Shown: positions 31,140 to 41,942, counted from the stretch's first letter. The stretch: 64,000 nt of DNA from Streptomyces sp. A 4/2 (GCF_940670765.1 NZ_CALNVW010000003.1:98223-162222); one strand, 5' to 3'. Notes: generated from the letters alone by a model not told the origin. Numbers and translations are program-made.

Positions 31140-32027
31140 ATGGCGCGGCGGACCGGTCAGCGTGGACACCTTAGGCGCGTGTCCGAACGGCATCGCACTG
31201 CGACAGAACCCGAATCCAACAAGCCATCGACCCGGACCGCACTGGTGGCTGCTGTTCTCACCGGCTTGTCCGCCGTCGTCGTGAGCCTCATCACCGGCCT
31301 GGGGTCGTCGCTTCAGGGGTTCGTCACCGACGCGCTCTCGGGTGACGACAAGCCGGCCGCTTCAGCCCGACCTGATCCGAGAGCGTCCACTCCCCTTGAG
31401 GTGGCGGTCGTACGGGAGGAGGGCGGCACGTATATGGTCTCGGACCACAAAGTCACCGGCGCTGCAGACAGGGCCGTACTCACAGGCACAAGAACTCCGG
31501 AGTCCTGGAACCATCTGCTCCGGAAGATCGCCGCGGTCTCCGTCAACAAGACCGCCTACAAGCTGACGGTCACCAATGTGTCCTCCACGCCCATCAGGGT
31601 GGTGGACATCGTGCCCGTGATCACACGGCGCACCGAAGCGATCAGCACCACGATGATCGAACCTCTGGGAGGGATCGGATCGGACAACATCCCGGCGGAA
31701 CTCGACCTGGACAACCGGTACCCCAAGTTCACTCAGCACGGAAAGCCCTACTTCTCCCGGCAGTCGCAGACCCTCAAGACCGGCGACGGTTTCGTCATGG
31801 CCGTGGAGTCGAAGCTGATGGGCAAGGAGTACGTCGAGTACCACCTGAGGGTGGACTACATCGACAGCAAGGGGATCAAGCACTCCCTCCAGGTGAAGGA
31901 CCCGGGCTCCGTCCCCGGCGTGTTCCGCGTATCCGGCGTCCTTGACGACGCGGAGTACGCCGAATACTGGGGACCTGACAAGACCGGAGTGGCCTGGAGG
32001 CCGTACAGCCTGGCCGAAAGGAAATAG
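31140..32027 (+). CDS. Membrane-anchored protein of unknown function
   Basis: ATG 31140 is preceded by GGGGG at 5-base spacing; a start at 31122 is less likely. The 295-residue protein has a basic cytosolic head (about 1-28), one membrane helix (TALVAAVLTGLSAVVVSLIT, about residues 31-50) and an outer domain with beta-type blocks KLTVTNVSSTPIRVVDIVPV, YFSRQSQTLKTGDGFVMAVE and EYHLRVDYIDSKG. It contains no cysteine pairs or enzyme motifs. Base composition is less G-rich at third positions than in core genes, fitting acquired DNA. It precedes the zinc-ribbon/recombinase-like gene by 40 bases and may be co-transcribed. Function unknown. Confidence 0.7.
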   Translation: MARRTGQRGHLRRVSERHRTATEPESNKPSTRTALVAAVLTGLSAVVVSLITGLGSSLQGFVTDALSGDDKPAASARPDPRASTPLEVAVVREEGGTYMVSDHKVTGAADRAVLTGTRTPESWNHLLRKIAAVSVNKTAYKLTVTNVSSTPIRVVDIVPVITRRTEAISTTMIEPLGGIGSDNIPAELDLDNRYPKFTQHGKPYFSRQSQTLKTGDGFVMAVESKLMGKEYVEYHLRVDYIDSKGIKHSLQVKDPGSVPGVFRVSGVLDDAEYAEYWGPDKTGVAWRPYSLAERK

Positions 32028-32067
32028 CCGCGGCAGAGGTGAGGGCTCCTCTCCGGTTGGGCTGATC

Positions 32068-34470
32068 GTGGACCTGGTCGGGGCCGTCGAGCATGACCTG
32101 GAGCCCGACCGGGTCCGCGCCGTGGTCATAAGCGTCGCGGGCGGCCGCTCGAAGTCACGCCGCCTCGCGTCGCATCTGGTCGAGCATCCCAGCGTGCTGA
32201 CCGACGGCCGCTCTCCGGCGCCCAGGGCCGTCGGCGACCTGCTCATCGCCCTGCGCGAGGTCGGCGCCCAGACGGTGTCGCCGCCGTGTTGCGCCGAGTG
32301 CGGCAGACAGATGCGCACCCTCCAGCGCCGCGGCCAGGACTGGTACTGCTGGAACTGCGGACCACTGTCCGAGCCGTGTGCTTCCTGCGGAAACACCCGC
32401 CGGGTCGCTTCACGCGACCGGGCCGGACGACCACGATGCGGCAAGTGCCCGGACACCGATGGACGCGACCCCATCGCGGTGATCGGCGCCCTGATCACCG
32501 AACTTGACCCGCAGGCCCTGCAGGAAGTGATCGCCGACGCGGTCCACCGAGCGGCACCCCGCCCCTCCTACCAGCAGAAACTCGCCTGGGCCCTAGAATC
32601 CAACCCCTCCCTGCTGACCGGGGACGGCCATCTCGCACCTCACCGCGCGATCCTCCGACTCATCGACCTGCTGCACGAGGCCGACGTCACTGGGATCGTC
32701 CGGCCGTCCTGCCCCGGCTGCCACAGAGTCGTACGCATCGACAAGCCCCTGGACGGACAGCGGGTCTGCCGCACCTGCATCTCCCACTCCCGCATCGAGG
32801 AGTGCTCAGGCTGCGGAGCCCGACGCGAGCCGGCCACCCGCGACGACCATGGCCGACCGCTGTGTCCCAATTGCCTGGTCAGCGACCCGGCGAACCTGGA
32901 GACCTGCATCAACTGCGGCAGACGAAAGGTAGTGAGCACTCGCACGCCGGACGGCCCGCTCTGCCCGAGCTGCCCCGCGCTCCCCACCATGGCCTGCAGC
33001 ATCTGCGGCGAGGAGAAGCCCTGCGGCACCTCCCGCACCACAGGCCGACCGTGGTGCCCGGAATGTCAGCGCCTGTCAGCCTCGTGCTCGGCCTGCGGAG
33101 GCGTCGCGGCGGTCGTCTCCGGCACCCTCACCGAGCCCCTTTGCGTGGACTGCACCGCCCCTGAGGTCTGGCACACCTGTCCCACCTGCGACGACCCCGA
33201 CTACCCGCACCCCGGCCAGTGCGCTCGCTGCCTCATCAACCGGCGCCTCAACGAACTGCTGGGCCCTCCGTCCGATGCCCTCCACCCCGGCCTCGAAGCC
33301 CTCCGGCACAACATCGCCACCACCGAGCACCCCATCACCGCCAGACGGTGGCTGAACAAGCCGTCCGTCTCCCCGGTCCTGTCCGACCTCGCGGTCGGCC
33401 GACGAGCCCTCACCCACGAGGCCCTCGACGAACTGCCCGACAGCCCGCCCCTTTCCCACCTCCGCCAAGTCCTCGTCGGCGTCGGTGCCCTGCCCGAGCG
33501 CGACGAGTACATGGTCCGCCTCGAACGCTTCCTCACCGGCCTCCTCGCATCCCATCAGGACCCCGAACAACGCAAAGTCCTACACCGGTACGCGATCTGG
33601 CACCTGCTCCGGCGACTTCGCCGACGCAACAACGGCCGCCCCATCACCCCGCAGCAGTTCATATCTGCACGTCAACGCACCCACGCGGCCGTCGCCTTCC
33701 TGAACTGGCTGGCGGCCCACGACCTCACCCTGGAGATCTGTCGGCAGCCCGACCTCGACCGGTGGCTCACCGACGACTCCGCCACTTACCGCCAGACGGC
33801 CGGGCACTTCATCCGCTGGGCTCGCACCAACAAGCTCACCACCGTCCACGTCCCCGCCGTCCGCTGGAACGGCCCCACTCAGCCGCTCGATGACGAGCAT
33901 CGCTGGAACGTCGCACGCCGACTCCTGCACGACTACACCCTCAAGCCCGAAGACCGCCTCGCAGGACTGCTTCTCCTCCTCTATGCCCAAGGGGCGTCGG
34001 CGATCAGCCGGTTGACCATCGAGGACGTCGAGGTCGGCGCTCAGGAAGTACGTCTCCACCTCGGCGATGCCCCCGTCCAATTGCCTGAGCCCGTCGCCGC
34101 GCTGGCCCGCGCGGTCGCCGCGAACCGCAAGGGGCACGCGACCATCGGGGCCTTGGCCCCGTCTCCATGGCTCTTCCCCGGCGGCCAGCCCGGACGGCCG
34201 ATCAGCACCACACAGCTGACACATCGCCTCAACCAGCTCGGAATCCGGCCCAACCAGGCCCGCAGCACCGCGCTCTTCCAGCTCGCCACCCAGATTCCTG
34301 CCGCAATCCTCGCCCGCACCCTGGGCATCCACACCGACGTCGCCGTCGCCTGGCAACGTCTCTCCGCGGGCGACTGGGCCACCTACGCCGCCGAGATCAG
34401 CCACAGAGCAAGTCGCCACGACCACGAAATCGCGTCCGGCGACCGGTGCCGCGACTCACGACACGAATGA
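32068..34470 (+). CDS. Large multi-zinc-ribbon protein with a degenerate tyrosine-recombinase C-terminus
   Basis: About 800 residues from GTG 32068. The N-terminal half holds 16 CxxC motifs (CAEC, CWNC, CASC, CGKC, CPGC, CRTC, CSGC, CPNC, CINC, CPSC, CSIC, CPEC, CSAC, CVDC, CPTC, CARC), enough for about eight zinc ribbons, with helical spacers. The C-terminal half has the outline of a XerD-type enzyme: an N-terminal helical bundle (FLTGLLASHQDPEQRKVLHR), then RLAGLLLLLYAQGASAISRL, and QARSTALFQLATQIPAAILA with LGIHTDVAVAWQRLSAGDWA. The usual catalytic Arg in the ATGLR box is not recognisable, though His and Tyr remain in equivalent stretches. Such proteins are often annotated as recombinases in Streptomyces; strand exchange by this one is doubtful. 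It may be a DNA-binding relic or regulator. Confidence 0.75.
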   Translation: MDLVGAVEHDLEPDRVRAVVISVAGGRSKSRRLASHLVEHPSVLTDGRSPAPRAVGDLLIALREVGAQTVSPPCCAECGRQMRTLQRRGQDWYCWNCGPLSEPCASCGNTRRVASRDRAGRPRCGKCPDTDGRDPIAVIGALITELDPQALQEVIADAVHRAAPRPSYQQKLAWALESNPSLLTGDGHLAPHRAILRLIDLLHEADVTGIVRPSCPGCHRVVRIDKPLDGQRVCRTCISHSRIEECSGCGARREPATRDDHGRPLCPNCLVSDPANLETCINCGRRKVVSTRTPDGPLCPSCPALPTMACSICGEEKPCGTSRTTGRPWCPECQRLSASCSACGGVAAVVSGTLTEPLCVDCTAPEVWHTCPTCDDPDYPHPGQCARCLINRRLNELLGPPSDALHPGLEALRHNIATTEHPITARRWLNKPSVSPVLSDLAVGRRALTHEALDELPDSPPLSHLRQVLVGVGALPERDEYMVRLERFLTGLLASHQDPEQRKVLHRYAIWHLLRRLRRRNNGRPITPQQFISARQRTHAAVAFLNWLAAHDLTLEICRQPDLDRWLTDDSATYRQTAGHFIRWARTNKLTTVHVPAVRWNGPTQPLDDEHRWNVARRLLHDYTLKPEDRLAGLLLLLYAQGASAISRLTIEDVEVGAQEVRLHLGDAPVQLPEPVAALARAVAANRKGHATIGALAPSPWLFPGGQPGRPISTTQLTHRLNQLGIRPNQARSTALFQLATQIPAAILARTLGIHTDVAVAWQRLSAGDWATYAAEISHRASRHDHEIASGDRCRDSRHE

Positions 34471-34476
34471 GATCCA

Positions 34477-34902
34477 ATGCGAACCTATCGCTACAAGGTG
34501 CAGAAGAGTGGCTTCGGACTGTTTCTCGGGATCGCAGCCGAAGCCATCCGGCTGACGGTCCCGCCAACTGCCGGCGCCCCCGTCAGCGACCGGGTCTGGC
34601 TAGACGCTTCCGAGGTCAACAACGCCTACTACGGCAACCGGCTGACACTCACCGAGAGTGAAGTCGCCACGCTGCGAGTCGGCCTGGGCAAGGTCTCTGG
34701 CGACATCGAACTCGTCGAAAGCAGCCCTTACATACTGATCGCAGTCCGAGCACTGGAGATCTTCGAGGTCGATTACGCAGAGGTGGCCCTCGCGCCGGCG
34801 ATCGCCGGGTGGGCCGAAGCGGAGTTCTCTCTGGCACCCCGCCGCTGCCACGCCACTCGCGACAGCGCTACCGGCGAGTTCACGTTGGACTGGGATGAGT
34901 GA
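34477..34902 (+). CDS. Small protein of unknown function
   Basis: 141 residues from ATG 34477, starting 6 bases after the recombinase-like gene's stop, with AGATCC-type weak ribosome-binding sequence. No membrane segment or known motif; the strand-rich sequence YRYKVQKSGFGLFLGIAAEA and LTLTESEVATLRVGLGKVSG suggests a compact alpha/beta fold. Acidic C-terminus (FTLDWDE). It probably shares a transcript with the upstream gene. Function cannot be inferred. Confidence 0.65.
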   Translation: MRTYRYKVQKSGFGLFLGIAAEAIRLTVPPTAGAPVSDRVWLDASEVNNAYYGNRLTLTESEVATLRVGLGKVSGDIELVESSPYILIAVRALEIFEVDYAEVALAPAIAGWAEAEFSLAPRRCHATRDSATGEFTLDWDE

Positions 34903-34977
34903 CCTACATGGCCAAGGGTGTCATCGGGTGCGATCACGCCCAAGGCATTCGGACAGTTCCAATACCCGACGTCACCA

Positions 34978-35082
34978 TTACACCTGTGGCCCGACTCCGA
35001 GGAGCGGACCCGGGCCGCCGTCGACAAGGCGTACGCGGACCGGTCCGCCGAGGCCCAGCCTCAGGTCGACGAAGCGGCGTAA
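34978..35082 (+). pseudogene. C-terminal remnant of a tyrosine-type integrase
   Basis: The frame LHLWPDSEERTRAAVDKAYA followed by 14 further residues (stop TAA 35080-35082) matches the usual end of phage/ICE tyrosine integrases (catalytic-Tyr helix then H-L-x-P-D-S-E-E-x-T-R). The catalytic Tyr and everything upstream are missing; the preceding bases belong to an unrelated frame. It lies 108 bases from the 3' end of ychF and is followed by a stem typical of integrase terminators, so it is a deletion scar of an integrated element. Confidence 0.65.
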
Positions 35083-35137
35083 CCGCTCCCCCGTGCGCTG
35101 ACCGAAGTCAGCACGCTGCGGACTCCGTGCGGACCGC

Positions 35138-35179
35138 AAAGGCCGCCCAACCCACTCCGCCACAGGTCAGACGGCCTTT
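35138..35179 (+). terminator. Stem AAAGGCCG...CGGCCTTT after the integrase remnant
   Basis: 8-base arms at 35138-35145 and 35172-35179, with a long loop that includes CAGGTCAGACGG, a sequence often found in the terminator stem of Streptomyces integrase genes. It is 12 bases from the ychF stop and may terminate both strands. Confidence 0.5.
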
Positions 35180-35190
35180 CGCTAGATCAA

Positions 35191-36279
<1,089 letters not shown>

Positions 36280-36456
36280 GTTGGCGACTTCCCGTAGCGA
36301 GAGCTGATGTACCCGGCCCGGAGGTGGGCCGATCGCCCAGTTTACGGGCGTGTCGTACGGGACCCGGCGCCCCGTGTCATCGAACTGATCGCCAAGCTCG
36401 CTCAAAGCGCGTGTCCAACGCCGGATTCATCCCGTCCCGCAACCTACTTTGGTCAA

Positions 36457-36990
36457 GTGGACCAGCGACCCAGGATTCGTACGTCTCAGCCGGACGGTCC
36501 TTCCGAGAGCAGCATCGCGGCGCCCCCGCCTCCGCCCCCGTCGGCGACCGTCTACCGGACGGCCCCGGTCCGGGCCCGGCGACCCGTACCGCCGGTGGTG
36601 GTCGCGCTGCGGCGGCTGCCGAATCCGCGGCTGACCGGCCTGGGCGGCGGGATCTTCGCCGCGGGGGTGATGTTCCTGCTCGGCTGCGTGGACTGGCTGC
36701 TGTTCGACGGCGGGCCGCTGATGTACGGGCTGCTGTTCCTGCCGGTCGCCGCACTGACCGCGGTCTGGGTGCGCCCCGCCGATCTGGTCACCGCGCCGGT
36801 CAGCGTGCCGATCGCGTTCGCCTTCGGCACGCTGCCGATCGCCGGTGGCACCGGCGGGGTCGGCGGGCGGGTACTCGCCGTGATCACGACGCTCGCGCTG
36901 AACGCCGGGTGGCTGTACGGCGGGACGCTGGTCGCCGGGGTGATCGCGACCGTGCGAAAGGTACGGATGATCCGGCGGCGGTACCGGTAG
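36457..36990 (+). CDS. DUF6542-family membrane protein
   Basis: A Streptomyces-type membrane protein of 177 residues. A Pro/Arg-rich cytosolic head with a run of six prolines is followed by four predicted membrane helices; blocks LTGLGGGIFAAGVMFLLGCV, WVRPADLVTAPVSVPIAF and NAGWLYGGTLVAGVIATVRK define the family. GTG 36457 is the likely start. It is divergent from ychF and convergent with ppgK. Function unknown; in related genomes it sits in the same place between ychF-like and ppgK/ispH genes (from memory). Confidence 0.8.
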   Translation: MDQRPRIRTSQPDGPSESSIAAPPPPPPSATVYRTAPVRARRPVPPVVVALRRLPNPRLTGLGGGIFAAGVMFLLGCVDWLLFDGGPLMYGLLFLPVAALTAVWVRPADLVTAPVSVPIAFAFGTLPIAGGTGGVGGRVLAVITTLALNAGWLYGGTLVAGVIATVRKVRMIRRRYR

Positions 36991-37061
36991 TCAGGGGCCT
37001 CAGGGGCCGGAGGGGCGGCCGGGATCGAACCCTGGGCCCCAGGCTTCCGGGCCGGAACCGG

Positions 37062-37799
37062 TCAGCGGCGGGACGCCGCCATCGCCGCGCCCACGATGCC
37101 CGCGTTGTTCTGCAGCTGGGCCGGCACGATCTCCGCGCGGATCCCCTCGATCAGGGGAAGGAACTTCTCGGACTTGCGGCTCACGCCGCCGCCGATGATG
37201 AAGAGTTCCGGCGAGAAGAGCATCTCCACGTGCGCCAGGTACTTCTGCACGCGGTGCGCCCAGTGGTGCCAGCTCAGGTCCTCGTCCTCCTTGGCCTTCG
37301 TCGACGCGCGCGTCTCCGCGTCGTGGCCGTGCAGTTCGAGGTGGCCCAGCTCGGTGTTGGGCAGCAGGTTCCCGTTACGGAAGACGGCCGAGCCGATGCC
37401 CGTACCGAGCGTGAGCAGGATGACCGTGCCCGTGCGGTCGCGGCCCGCCCCGAAGGTCATCTCCGCGATGCCCGCGGCGTCCCCGTCGTTGAGTACGGTC
37501 ACCGGCAGGTCCAGCCTGCCGCCGATCAGAGCCGCCGCGTCGACGCCGATCCAGCTCTTGTCGACATTGGCCGCCGTGCGGACGGTGCCTTCGGTGACGA
37601 CACCGGGGAAGGTGATCCCCACCGTGCCGGTCCAGGCGAAGTTCTTGACCACCTCGGCGACCCCGTCGGCCACACCGTCGGGCGTGGCCGGATGCGGGGT
37701 CAGCACTTTGTGACGTTCCTGCGCGAGGTCTCCGCGGTCCAGGTCCACGGGAGCGCCCTTGATCCCGGATCCGCCGATGTCCACACCGAAGATCTGCAT
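37062..37799 (-). CDS. ppgK: Polyphosphate glucokinase
   Basis: ROK-family sugar kinase that phosphorylates glucose with polyphosphate or ATP in actinobacteria. ATG 37799 is preceded by GGGAG; a GTG three codons earlier is the alternative. [20 protein letters not shown] is the phosphate-1 motif of PPGK, and [32 protein letters not shown] and [11 protein letters not shown] complete the ROK pattern with catalytic Asp in NDGD. The basic segment after the helix [18 protein letters not shown] is typical for polyphosphate-using members. 245 residues. Same strand as ispH, 31 bases downstream of it, so likely co-transcribed. Confidence 0.94.
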   Translation of the reverse strand: MQIFGVDIGGSGIKGAPVDLDRGDLAQERHKVLTPHPATPDGVADGVAEVVKNFAWTGTVGITFPGVVTEGTVRTAANVDKSWIGVDAAALIGGRLDLPVTVLNDGDAAGIAEMTFGAGRDRTGTVILLTLGTGIGSAVFRNGNLLPNTELGHLELHGHDAETRASTKAKEDEDLSWHHWAHRVQKYLAHVEMLFSPELFIIGGGVSRKSEKFLPLIEGIRAEIVPAQLQNNAGIVGAAMAASRR

Positions 37800-37829
37800 G
37801 GCTCCCACGTTACGGCGCGGAACGCTCCG

Positions 37830-38846
37830 TCACTTGCCGGAAGGCTCCGCGGGGTGACTCCCCGCCGCGTCGGCGGAGAGACTCGCCGCCTCGGCTCGCA
37901 GGTCACGGCGGAGTTCCTTGGGGAGCGAGAAGGTGATCGACTCCTCGGCCGCCTTCACGATCTCCACATCGCCGAAGCCGCGCGCGGCCAGCCATTCCAG
38001 TACGCCGTCGACCAGGATCTCCGGGACCGAGGCGCCCGAGGTGACGCCGACCGTGCTGACGCCCTCCAGCCAGGCCTCGTCCAGCTCCTCGGCGAAGTCC
38101 ACCAGATGGGAGGCGCGGGCGCCCGCGCCGAGCGCCACCTCGACCAGCCGTACCGAGTTCGACGAGTTCTTGGAGCCGACGACGATGACCAGGTCGGCGT
38201 CCGCGCCCATCTGCTTGACGGCGGTCTGCCGGTTCTGGGTGGCGTAGCAGATGTCGTCGCTGGGCGGCGAGATGAGCTGCGGGAACTTCTCCTTGAGCGC
38301 GTCGACCGTCTCCATGGTCTCGTCCACGGAGAGGGTGGTCTGGGAGAGCCAGACCACCTTCGACTCGTCGCGCACGGTGACGTTGGCGACGTCCTCGGGG
38401 CCGTCCACGAGCGTGATGTGTTCGGGCGCCTCACCGCTCGTCCCGACGACCTCCTCGTGGCCCTCGTGGCCGATCAGCAGGATGTCGTAGTCGTCGTTGG
38501 CGAAGCGGACGGCTTCCTTGTGGACCTTGGTGACCAGCGGGCAGGTGGCGTCGATCGTCGCGAGACTGCGCTGCGCCGCCTCGTCGTGGACGACGGGCGC
38601 GACGCCGTGCGCGGAGAAGACCACGATGGAGCCCTCCGGGACCTCCTGCGTCTCGTCGACGAAGACGGCGCCCTTCTTCTCCAGGGTCTGCACGACGTAT
38701 TTGTTGTGCACGATCTCCTTGCGGACGTAGACGGGCGCACCGTACTGCTCAAGGGCCTTCTCGACGGCGATCACGGCACGGTCCACACCGGCGCAGTACC
38801 CACGGGGGGCGGCGAGCAGGACACGACGGGCAGTCTGTGCAGTCAT
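37830..38846 (-). CDS. ispH: 4-hydroxy-3-methylbut-2-enyl diphosphate reductase
   Basis: Last enzyme of the MEP isoprenoid pathway: reduces HMBPP to isopentenyl and dimethylallyl diphosphate using a 4Fe-4S cluster. From ATG 38846 the cluster cysteines are Cys18 ([11 protein letters not shown]), Cys102 ([11 protein letters not shown]) and Cys200 ([11 protein letters not shown]); Glu of TQEVPEG and Thr/Asn of TQNRQ and [11 protein letters not shown] line the active site. 338 residues, normal length, with an Ala/Glu-rich tail. An ATG three codons upstream (38855) is also possible. Divergent from an APC permease gene, 62 bases away. Confidence 0.97.
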   Translation of the reverse strand: MTAQTARRVLLAAPRGYCAGVDRAVIAVEKALEQYGAPVYVRKEIVHNKYVVQTLEKKGAVFVDETQEVPEGSIVVFSAHGVAPVVHDEAAQRSLATIDATCPLVTKVHKEAVRFANDDYDILLIGHEGHEEVVGTSGEAPEHITLVDGPEDVANVTVRDESKVVWLSQTTLSVDETMETVDALKEKFPQLISPPSDDICYATQNRQTAVKQMGADADLVIVVGSKNSSNSVRLVEVALGAGARASHLVDFAEELDEAWLEGVSTVGVTSGASVPEILVDGVLEWLAARGFGDVEIVKAAEESITFSLPKELRRDLRAEAASLSADAAGSHPAEPSGK

Positions 38847-38908
38847 ACCGTCCATCGTAAGGCCGTGCCCTGCGGGCCGGGGCTCGCGCTTGCGGGAAGA
38901 CTGGCGTC

Positions 38909-40279
38909 ATGACTACCGATGGCACGACTACGGACAGTGGTGGGGCAGCGCCTACCCTTCGACGGAATCTCGGTTTCCGGGATCTGGTCGTCTACGGGCT
39001 GCTCTTCATCGCCCCGATGGCGCCCGTGGGGATCTTCGGCACCCTCGACGCGAAAGCGCACGGCGCGGTGGCACTCGTCTACGTCGTGGCCACGATCGCG
39101 ATGGGATTCACCGCGTTCAGCTACGCCCAGATGGTGCGGGTCGTCCCGCAGGCCGGATCGGTCTTCGCCTACGCGCGCAAGGGCCTCGGCGAGGGGCCCG
39201 GCTTCATCGCCGGGTGGATGGCGCTGCTCGACTACCTGCTGATCCCGGCGGTCGCGTACCTCTTCTCCGGGATCGCGCTGAACGCGCTCGTGCCCTCGGT
39301 GTCGCGGTGGGTGTGGACCGCGCTCGCCGTGGTGGTGACCACGCTGCTGAACCTCTGGGGCGTACGGGCGGCGGCCCGGGTCGGCTTCGCGGTGCTCGCG
39401 CTGGAGATCGTTGTGCTCGGGGTGTTCGTGGTGGCCGCGGTGGTGGTGCTGATCCAGCACGGGCCGCGGCAGGGCTGGGCGACGCCGTTCACCGCCGACA
39501 CCGGGTTCTCGTTGTCGGCGGTGCTCGGGGCGGTGTCCGTGGCGGTGCTGTCGTACCTGGGGTTCGACGCGATCGCCTCGTTCGCGGAGGAGGTCACCGG
39601 GGGGTCGGCGAAGGTCGCGCGGGCGGTGCTGTTCTGCCTGGTGCTCGCGGGTGTGCTGTTCATCGTGCAGGGGTACCTGGCGGCGGTTCTGGAGCCGGTG
39701 TCGTCGGCGAAGTTGGCCGCCGATCCGGCCGCGCAGGGGTCGGCCTTCTACGACACGGTGGACTCCGCGGTCGGCAGCTGGCTGCACGACCTGGTCGCGG
39801 TGAGCAAGGCGATCGGGGCGGCCTTCGCGGCACTGGCGGGACAGGCGGCGGCGGGACGGCTGCTCTTCGCGATGGGCCGCAACCGGCGGCTGCCGCGCGT
39901 CCTCGCGAAGGTGGACGGCCCGTCCGGGGTGCCGCGGGTCGCGCTGCTGCTGGCCGCGGTGGTGACGCTGGTGGCGGCGGTGTGGGCGGCGCGGCGCGAC
40001 GACGGCCTGGACCGGCTGGTGTCGGTGGTCGACATCGGGGCGCTGACCGCGTTCGTCCTGCTGCACGCCTCGGTGGTGGGCTGGTTCGCGGTGAAGAAGG
40101 AGGAGGGGCCGCCGGTCTGGTGGCGGCATGTGCTGATGCCGGTGCTGGGTGCGGCGGTGACGGTCGCGGTGATCGTGGAGGCGACGAGCACGGCGCAGTG
40201 GGTCGGGCTGATCTGGCTGGCGGCCGGGCTCGTGGTGTTCGCCGTGCAGCGCGGGCGCCGGGTCGGCGGTCTCTCCTGA
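38909..40279 (+). CDS. APC-superfamily amino acid permease
   Basis: Secondary transporter of amino acids or amines, 456 residues, about twelve membrane helices. LGFRDLVVYGLLFIAPMAPV begins helix 1 with the unwound Gly-rich substrate region, and YLGFDAIASFAEEVTGGSAK in helix 6 is the family hallmark. GAAFAALAGQAAAGRLLFAM forms helix 8. ATG 38909 is 62 bases from the divergent ispH start. The gene ends inside a 19-bp tandem duplication. Substrate not predictable. Confidence 0.88.
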   Translation: MTTDGTTTDSGGAAPTLRRNLGFRDLVVYGLLFIAPMAPVGIFGTLDAKAHGAVALVYVVATIAMGFTAFSYAQMVRVVPQAGSVFAYARKGLGEGPGFIAGWMALLDYLLIPAVAYLFSGIALNALVPSVSRWVWTALAVVVTTLLNLWGVRAAARVGFAVLALEIVVLGVFVVAAVVVLIQHGPRQGWATPFTADTGFSLSAVLGAVSVAVLSYLGFDAIASFAEEVTGGSAKVARAVLFCLVLAGVLFIVQGYLAAVLEPVSSAKLAADPAAQGSAFYDTVDSAVGSWLHDLVAVSKAIGAAFAALAGQAAAGRLLFAMGRNRRLPRVLAKVDGPSGVPRVALLLAAVVTLVAAVWAARRDDGLDRLVSVVDIGALTAFVLLHASVVGWFAVKKEEGPPVWWRHVLMPVLGAAVTVAVIVEATSTAQWVGLIWLAAGLVVFAVQRGRRVGGLS

Positions 40280-40306
40280 CGGGACCTGTCTCTCCTGACG
40301 GGACCT
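40269..40306 (+). repeat. Perfect 19-bp tandem duplication over the permease stop codon
   Basis: GTCTCTCCTGACGGGACCT occurs at 40269-40287 and again at 40288-40306. The first copy contains the TGA stop of the permease, so the duplicate adds a second TGA. The remaining space up to xseA is GC-rich with partial repeats of CCCGG/GGATCCGT. Confidence 0.9.
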
Positions 40307-40436
40307 GTCGCTGTCCTTCCCGGCGGATCCGTGGTTCTTTCCCGGCGGCCCCGCCGTCTCTCCCGGATCCGTCGGCGGGCTCACCCCGGACCCGTCGGCG
40401 GCCGTCGATGTCAGTGGCACCGCATAGCCTGCGTGC

Positions 40437-41702
40437 ATGGCTCTGAATACGAGTGCGGACGCACCGCTGCCCGTGGGCGAGGTGTCGCGGCTCATCGGGG
40501 GGTGGATCGACCGGCTCGGCGCGGTGTGGGTCGAGGGGCAGATCACCCAGCTGTCGCGCCGGCCGGGCGCGGGGGTGGTGTTCCTGACGCTGCGCGACCC
40601 CTCGTACGACATCTCGGTGTCCGTGACCTGCTTCCGGCAGGTCTTCGACGCGGTCGCGGACGTGGTGGCGGAGGGCGCGCGGGTCGTCGTCCACGCGAAG
40701 CCCGAGTGGTACGCGCCGCGCGGCCAGTTGTCGTTGCGGGCCGTGGAGATGAAGCCGGTGGGGATCGGTGAACTGCTGGCCCGCCTGGAACAGCTGAAGA
40801 GGACGCTGGCCGGGGAAGGCCTGTTCGCCCTGGACCGTAAGAAGCCGGTGCCCTTCCTGCCGCAGCTGGTCGGTCTGGTGACGGGCCGGGCCTCGGCGGC
40901 GGAGCGGGACGTGCTGGAGAACGCACGGCGGCGCTGGCCCGCCGTGCGGTTCGAGGTGCGGAATGTGGCGGTGCAGGGGGTGCACGCCGTGCCGCAGGTG
41001 GTCGAAGCGGTGCGGGAGCTGGACGGGCTTCCGGACGTGGACGTGATCATCGTGGCGCGGGGCGGGGGCAGCGTGGAGGATCTGCTGCCGTTCTCCGACG
41101 AGCAGCTGGTCCGGGCGGTGGCCGCGTGCGGTACGCCGGTCGTCTCGGCGATCGGGCACGAGCCGGATTCGCCGCTGCTGGATCTGGTGGCGGATGTCCG
41201 GGCGTCCACCCCGACGGACGCGGCGAAGAAGGTCGTACCGGACGTCGGGGAGGAGCTGGACCGGGTCCGGCTGCTGCGGGACCGCGCGCTGCGGTCCGTC
41301 CAGGGGCTGCTCGACCGGGAGCAGCGCGGGCTGGCCGCCGCACTGGCCAGGCCCTCGATGGAGCGACCGCGGCGGATGGTGGAGGAGCGCGAGGAGGTCG
41401 TCGACGCGCTCGTCGAGCGGAGCAGGCGCACGCTGCGGCACCTGCTGGACCGTGCGGACTCGGAGCTCGCGCACACCCGCGCGCGGGTGGTGGCGCTCTC
41501 CCCGGCGGCGACGCTGGAGCGGGGGTACGCGGTGTTGCAGCGGGCGGACGGGGCGGTGGTGCGGGTCCCGGACGAGGTGGCGGACGGAGAGCCGCTGCGG
41601 GCCCGGGTGGCCGGGGGCGAGCTGGACGTCACGGTCGCACCGAGGGATCCGGCGGTACCACCGGGCGAAGAACGGACGCGACCGGACGAAGAGCACGAGT
41701 GA
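40437..41702 (+). CDS. xseA: Exodeoxyribonuclease VII large subunit
   Basis: Large subunit of ExoVII, which digests single-stranded DNA into short oligomers. The N-terminal OB fold reads [20 protein letters not shown] through [19 protein letters not shown], the core contains [20 protein letters not shown] and [20 protein letters not shown] with [20 protein letters not shown], all diagnostic. The C-terminal coiled coil and short tail are present. 421 residues, as usual for actinobacteria. Start ATG 40437. The small subunit xseB follows after 18 bases, same strand. Confidence 0.97.
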   Translation: MALNTSADAPLPVGEVSRLIGGWIDRLGAVWVEGQITQLSRRPGAGVVFLTLRDPSYDISVSVTCFRQVFDAVADVVAEGARVVVHAKPEWYAPRGQLSLRAVEMKPVGIGELLARLEQLKRTLAGEGLFALDRKKPVPFLPQLVGLVTGRASAAERDVLENARRRWPAVRFEVRNVAVQGVHAVPQVVEAVRELDGLPDVDVIIVARGGGSVEDLLPFSDEQLVRAVAACGTPVVSAIGHEPDSPLLDLVADVRASTPTDAAKKVVPDVGEELDRVRLLRDRALRSVQGLLDREQRGLAAALARPSMERPRRMVEEREEVVDALVERSRRTLRHLLDRADSELAHTRARVVALSPAATLERGYAVLQRADGAVVRVPDEVADGEPLRARVAGGELDVTVAPRDPAVPPGEERTRPDEEHE

Positions 41703-41720
41703 AGGCGAAGGGTGGACGAG

Positions 41721-41942
41721 ATGGCCAAGACGGATGAAGCGGCGCCGGGCTACGAGCAGGCGCGCGACGAACTGATCGATGTCGTGCGGCGGTTGGAGAC
41801 CGGGGGGACGACGCTGGAGGAGTCCCTGGCGCTCTGGGAGCGGGGCGAGGAGCTGGCGAAGGTGTGCCGGGGCTGGCTGGACGGGGCGCGGGCGCGCCTG
41901 GACGCGGCGCTGGCCGAGGGCACGGAGCGGGGCGAGGACTGA
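41721..41942 (+). CDS. xseB: Exodeoxyribonuclease VII small subunit
   Basis: 73-residue partner of Xse[21 protein letters not shown] then [20 protein letters not shown] is the conserved two-helix sequence that binds the long coiled coil of XseA. ATG 41721 has GAAGG at good distance; GTG 41712 is an alternative adding three residues. Acidic tail (GTERGED). Cotranscribed with xseA. Confidence 0.96.
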   Translation: MAKTDEAAPGYEQARDELIDVVRRLETGGTTLEESLALWERGEELAKVCRGWLDGARARLDAALAEGTERGED

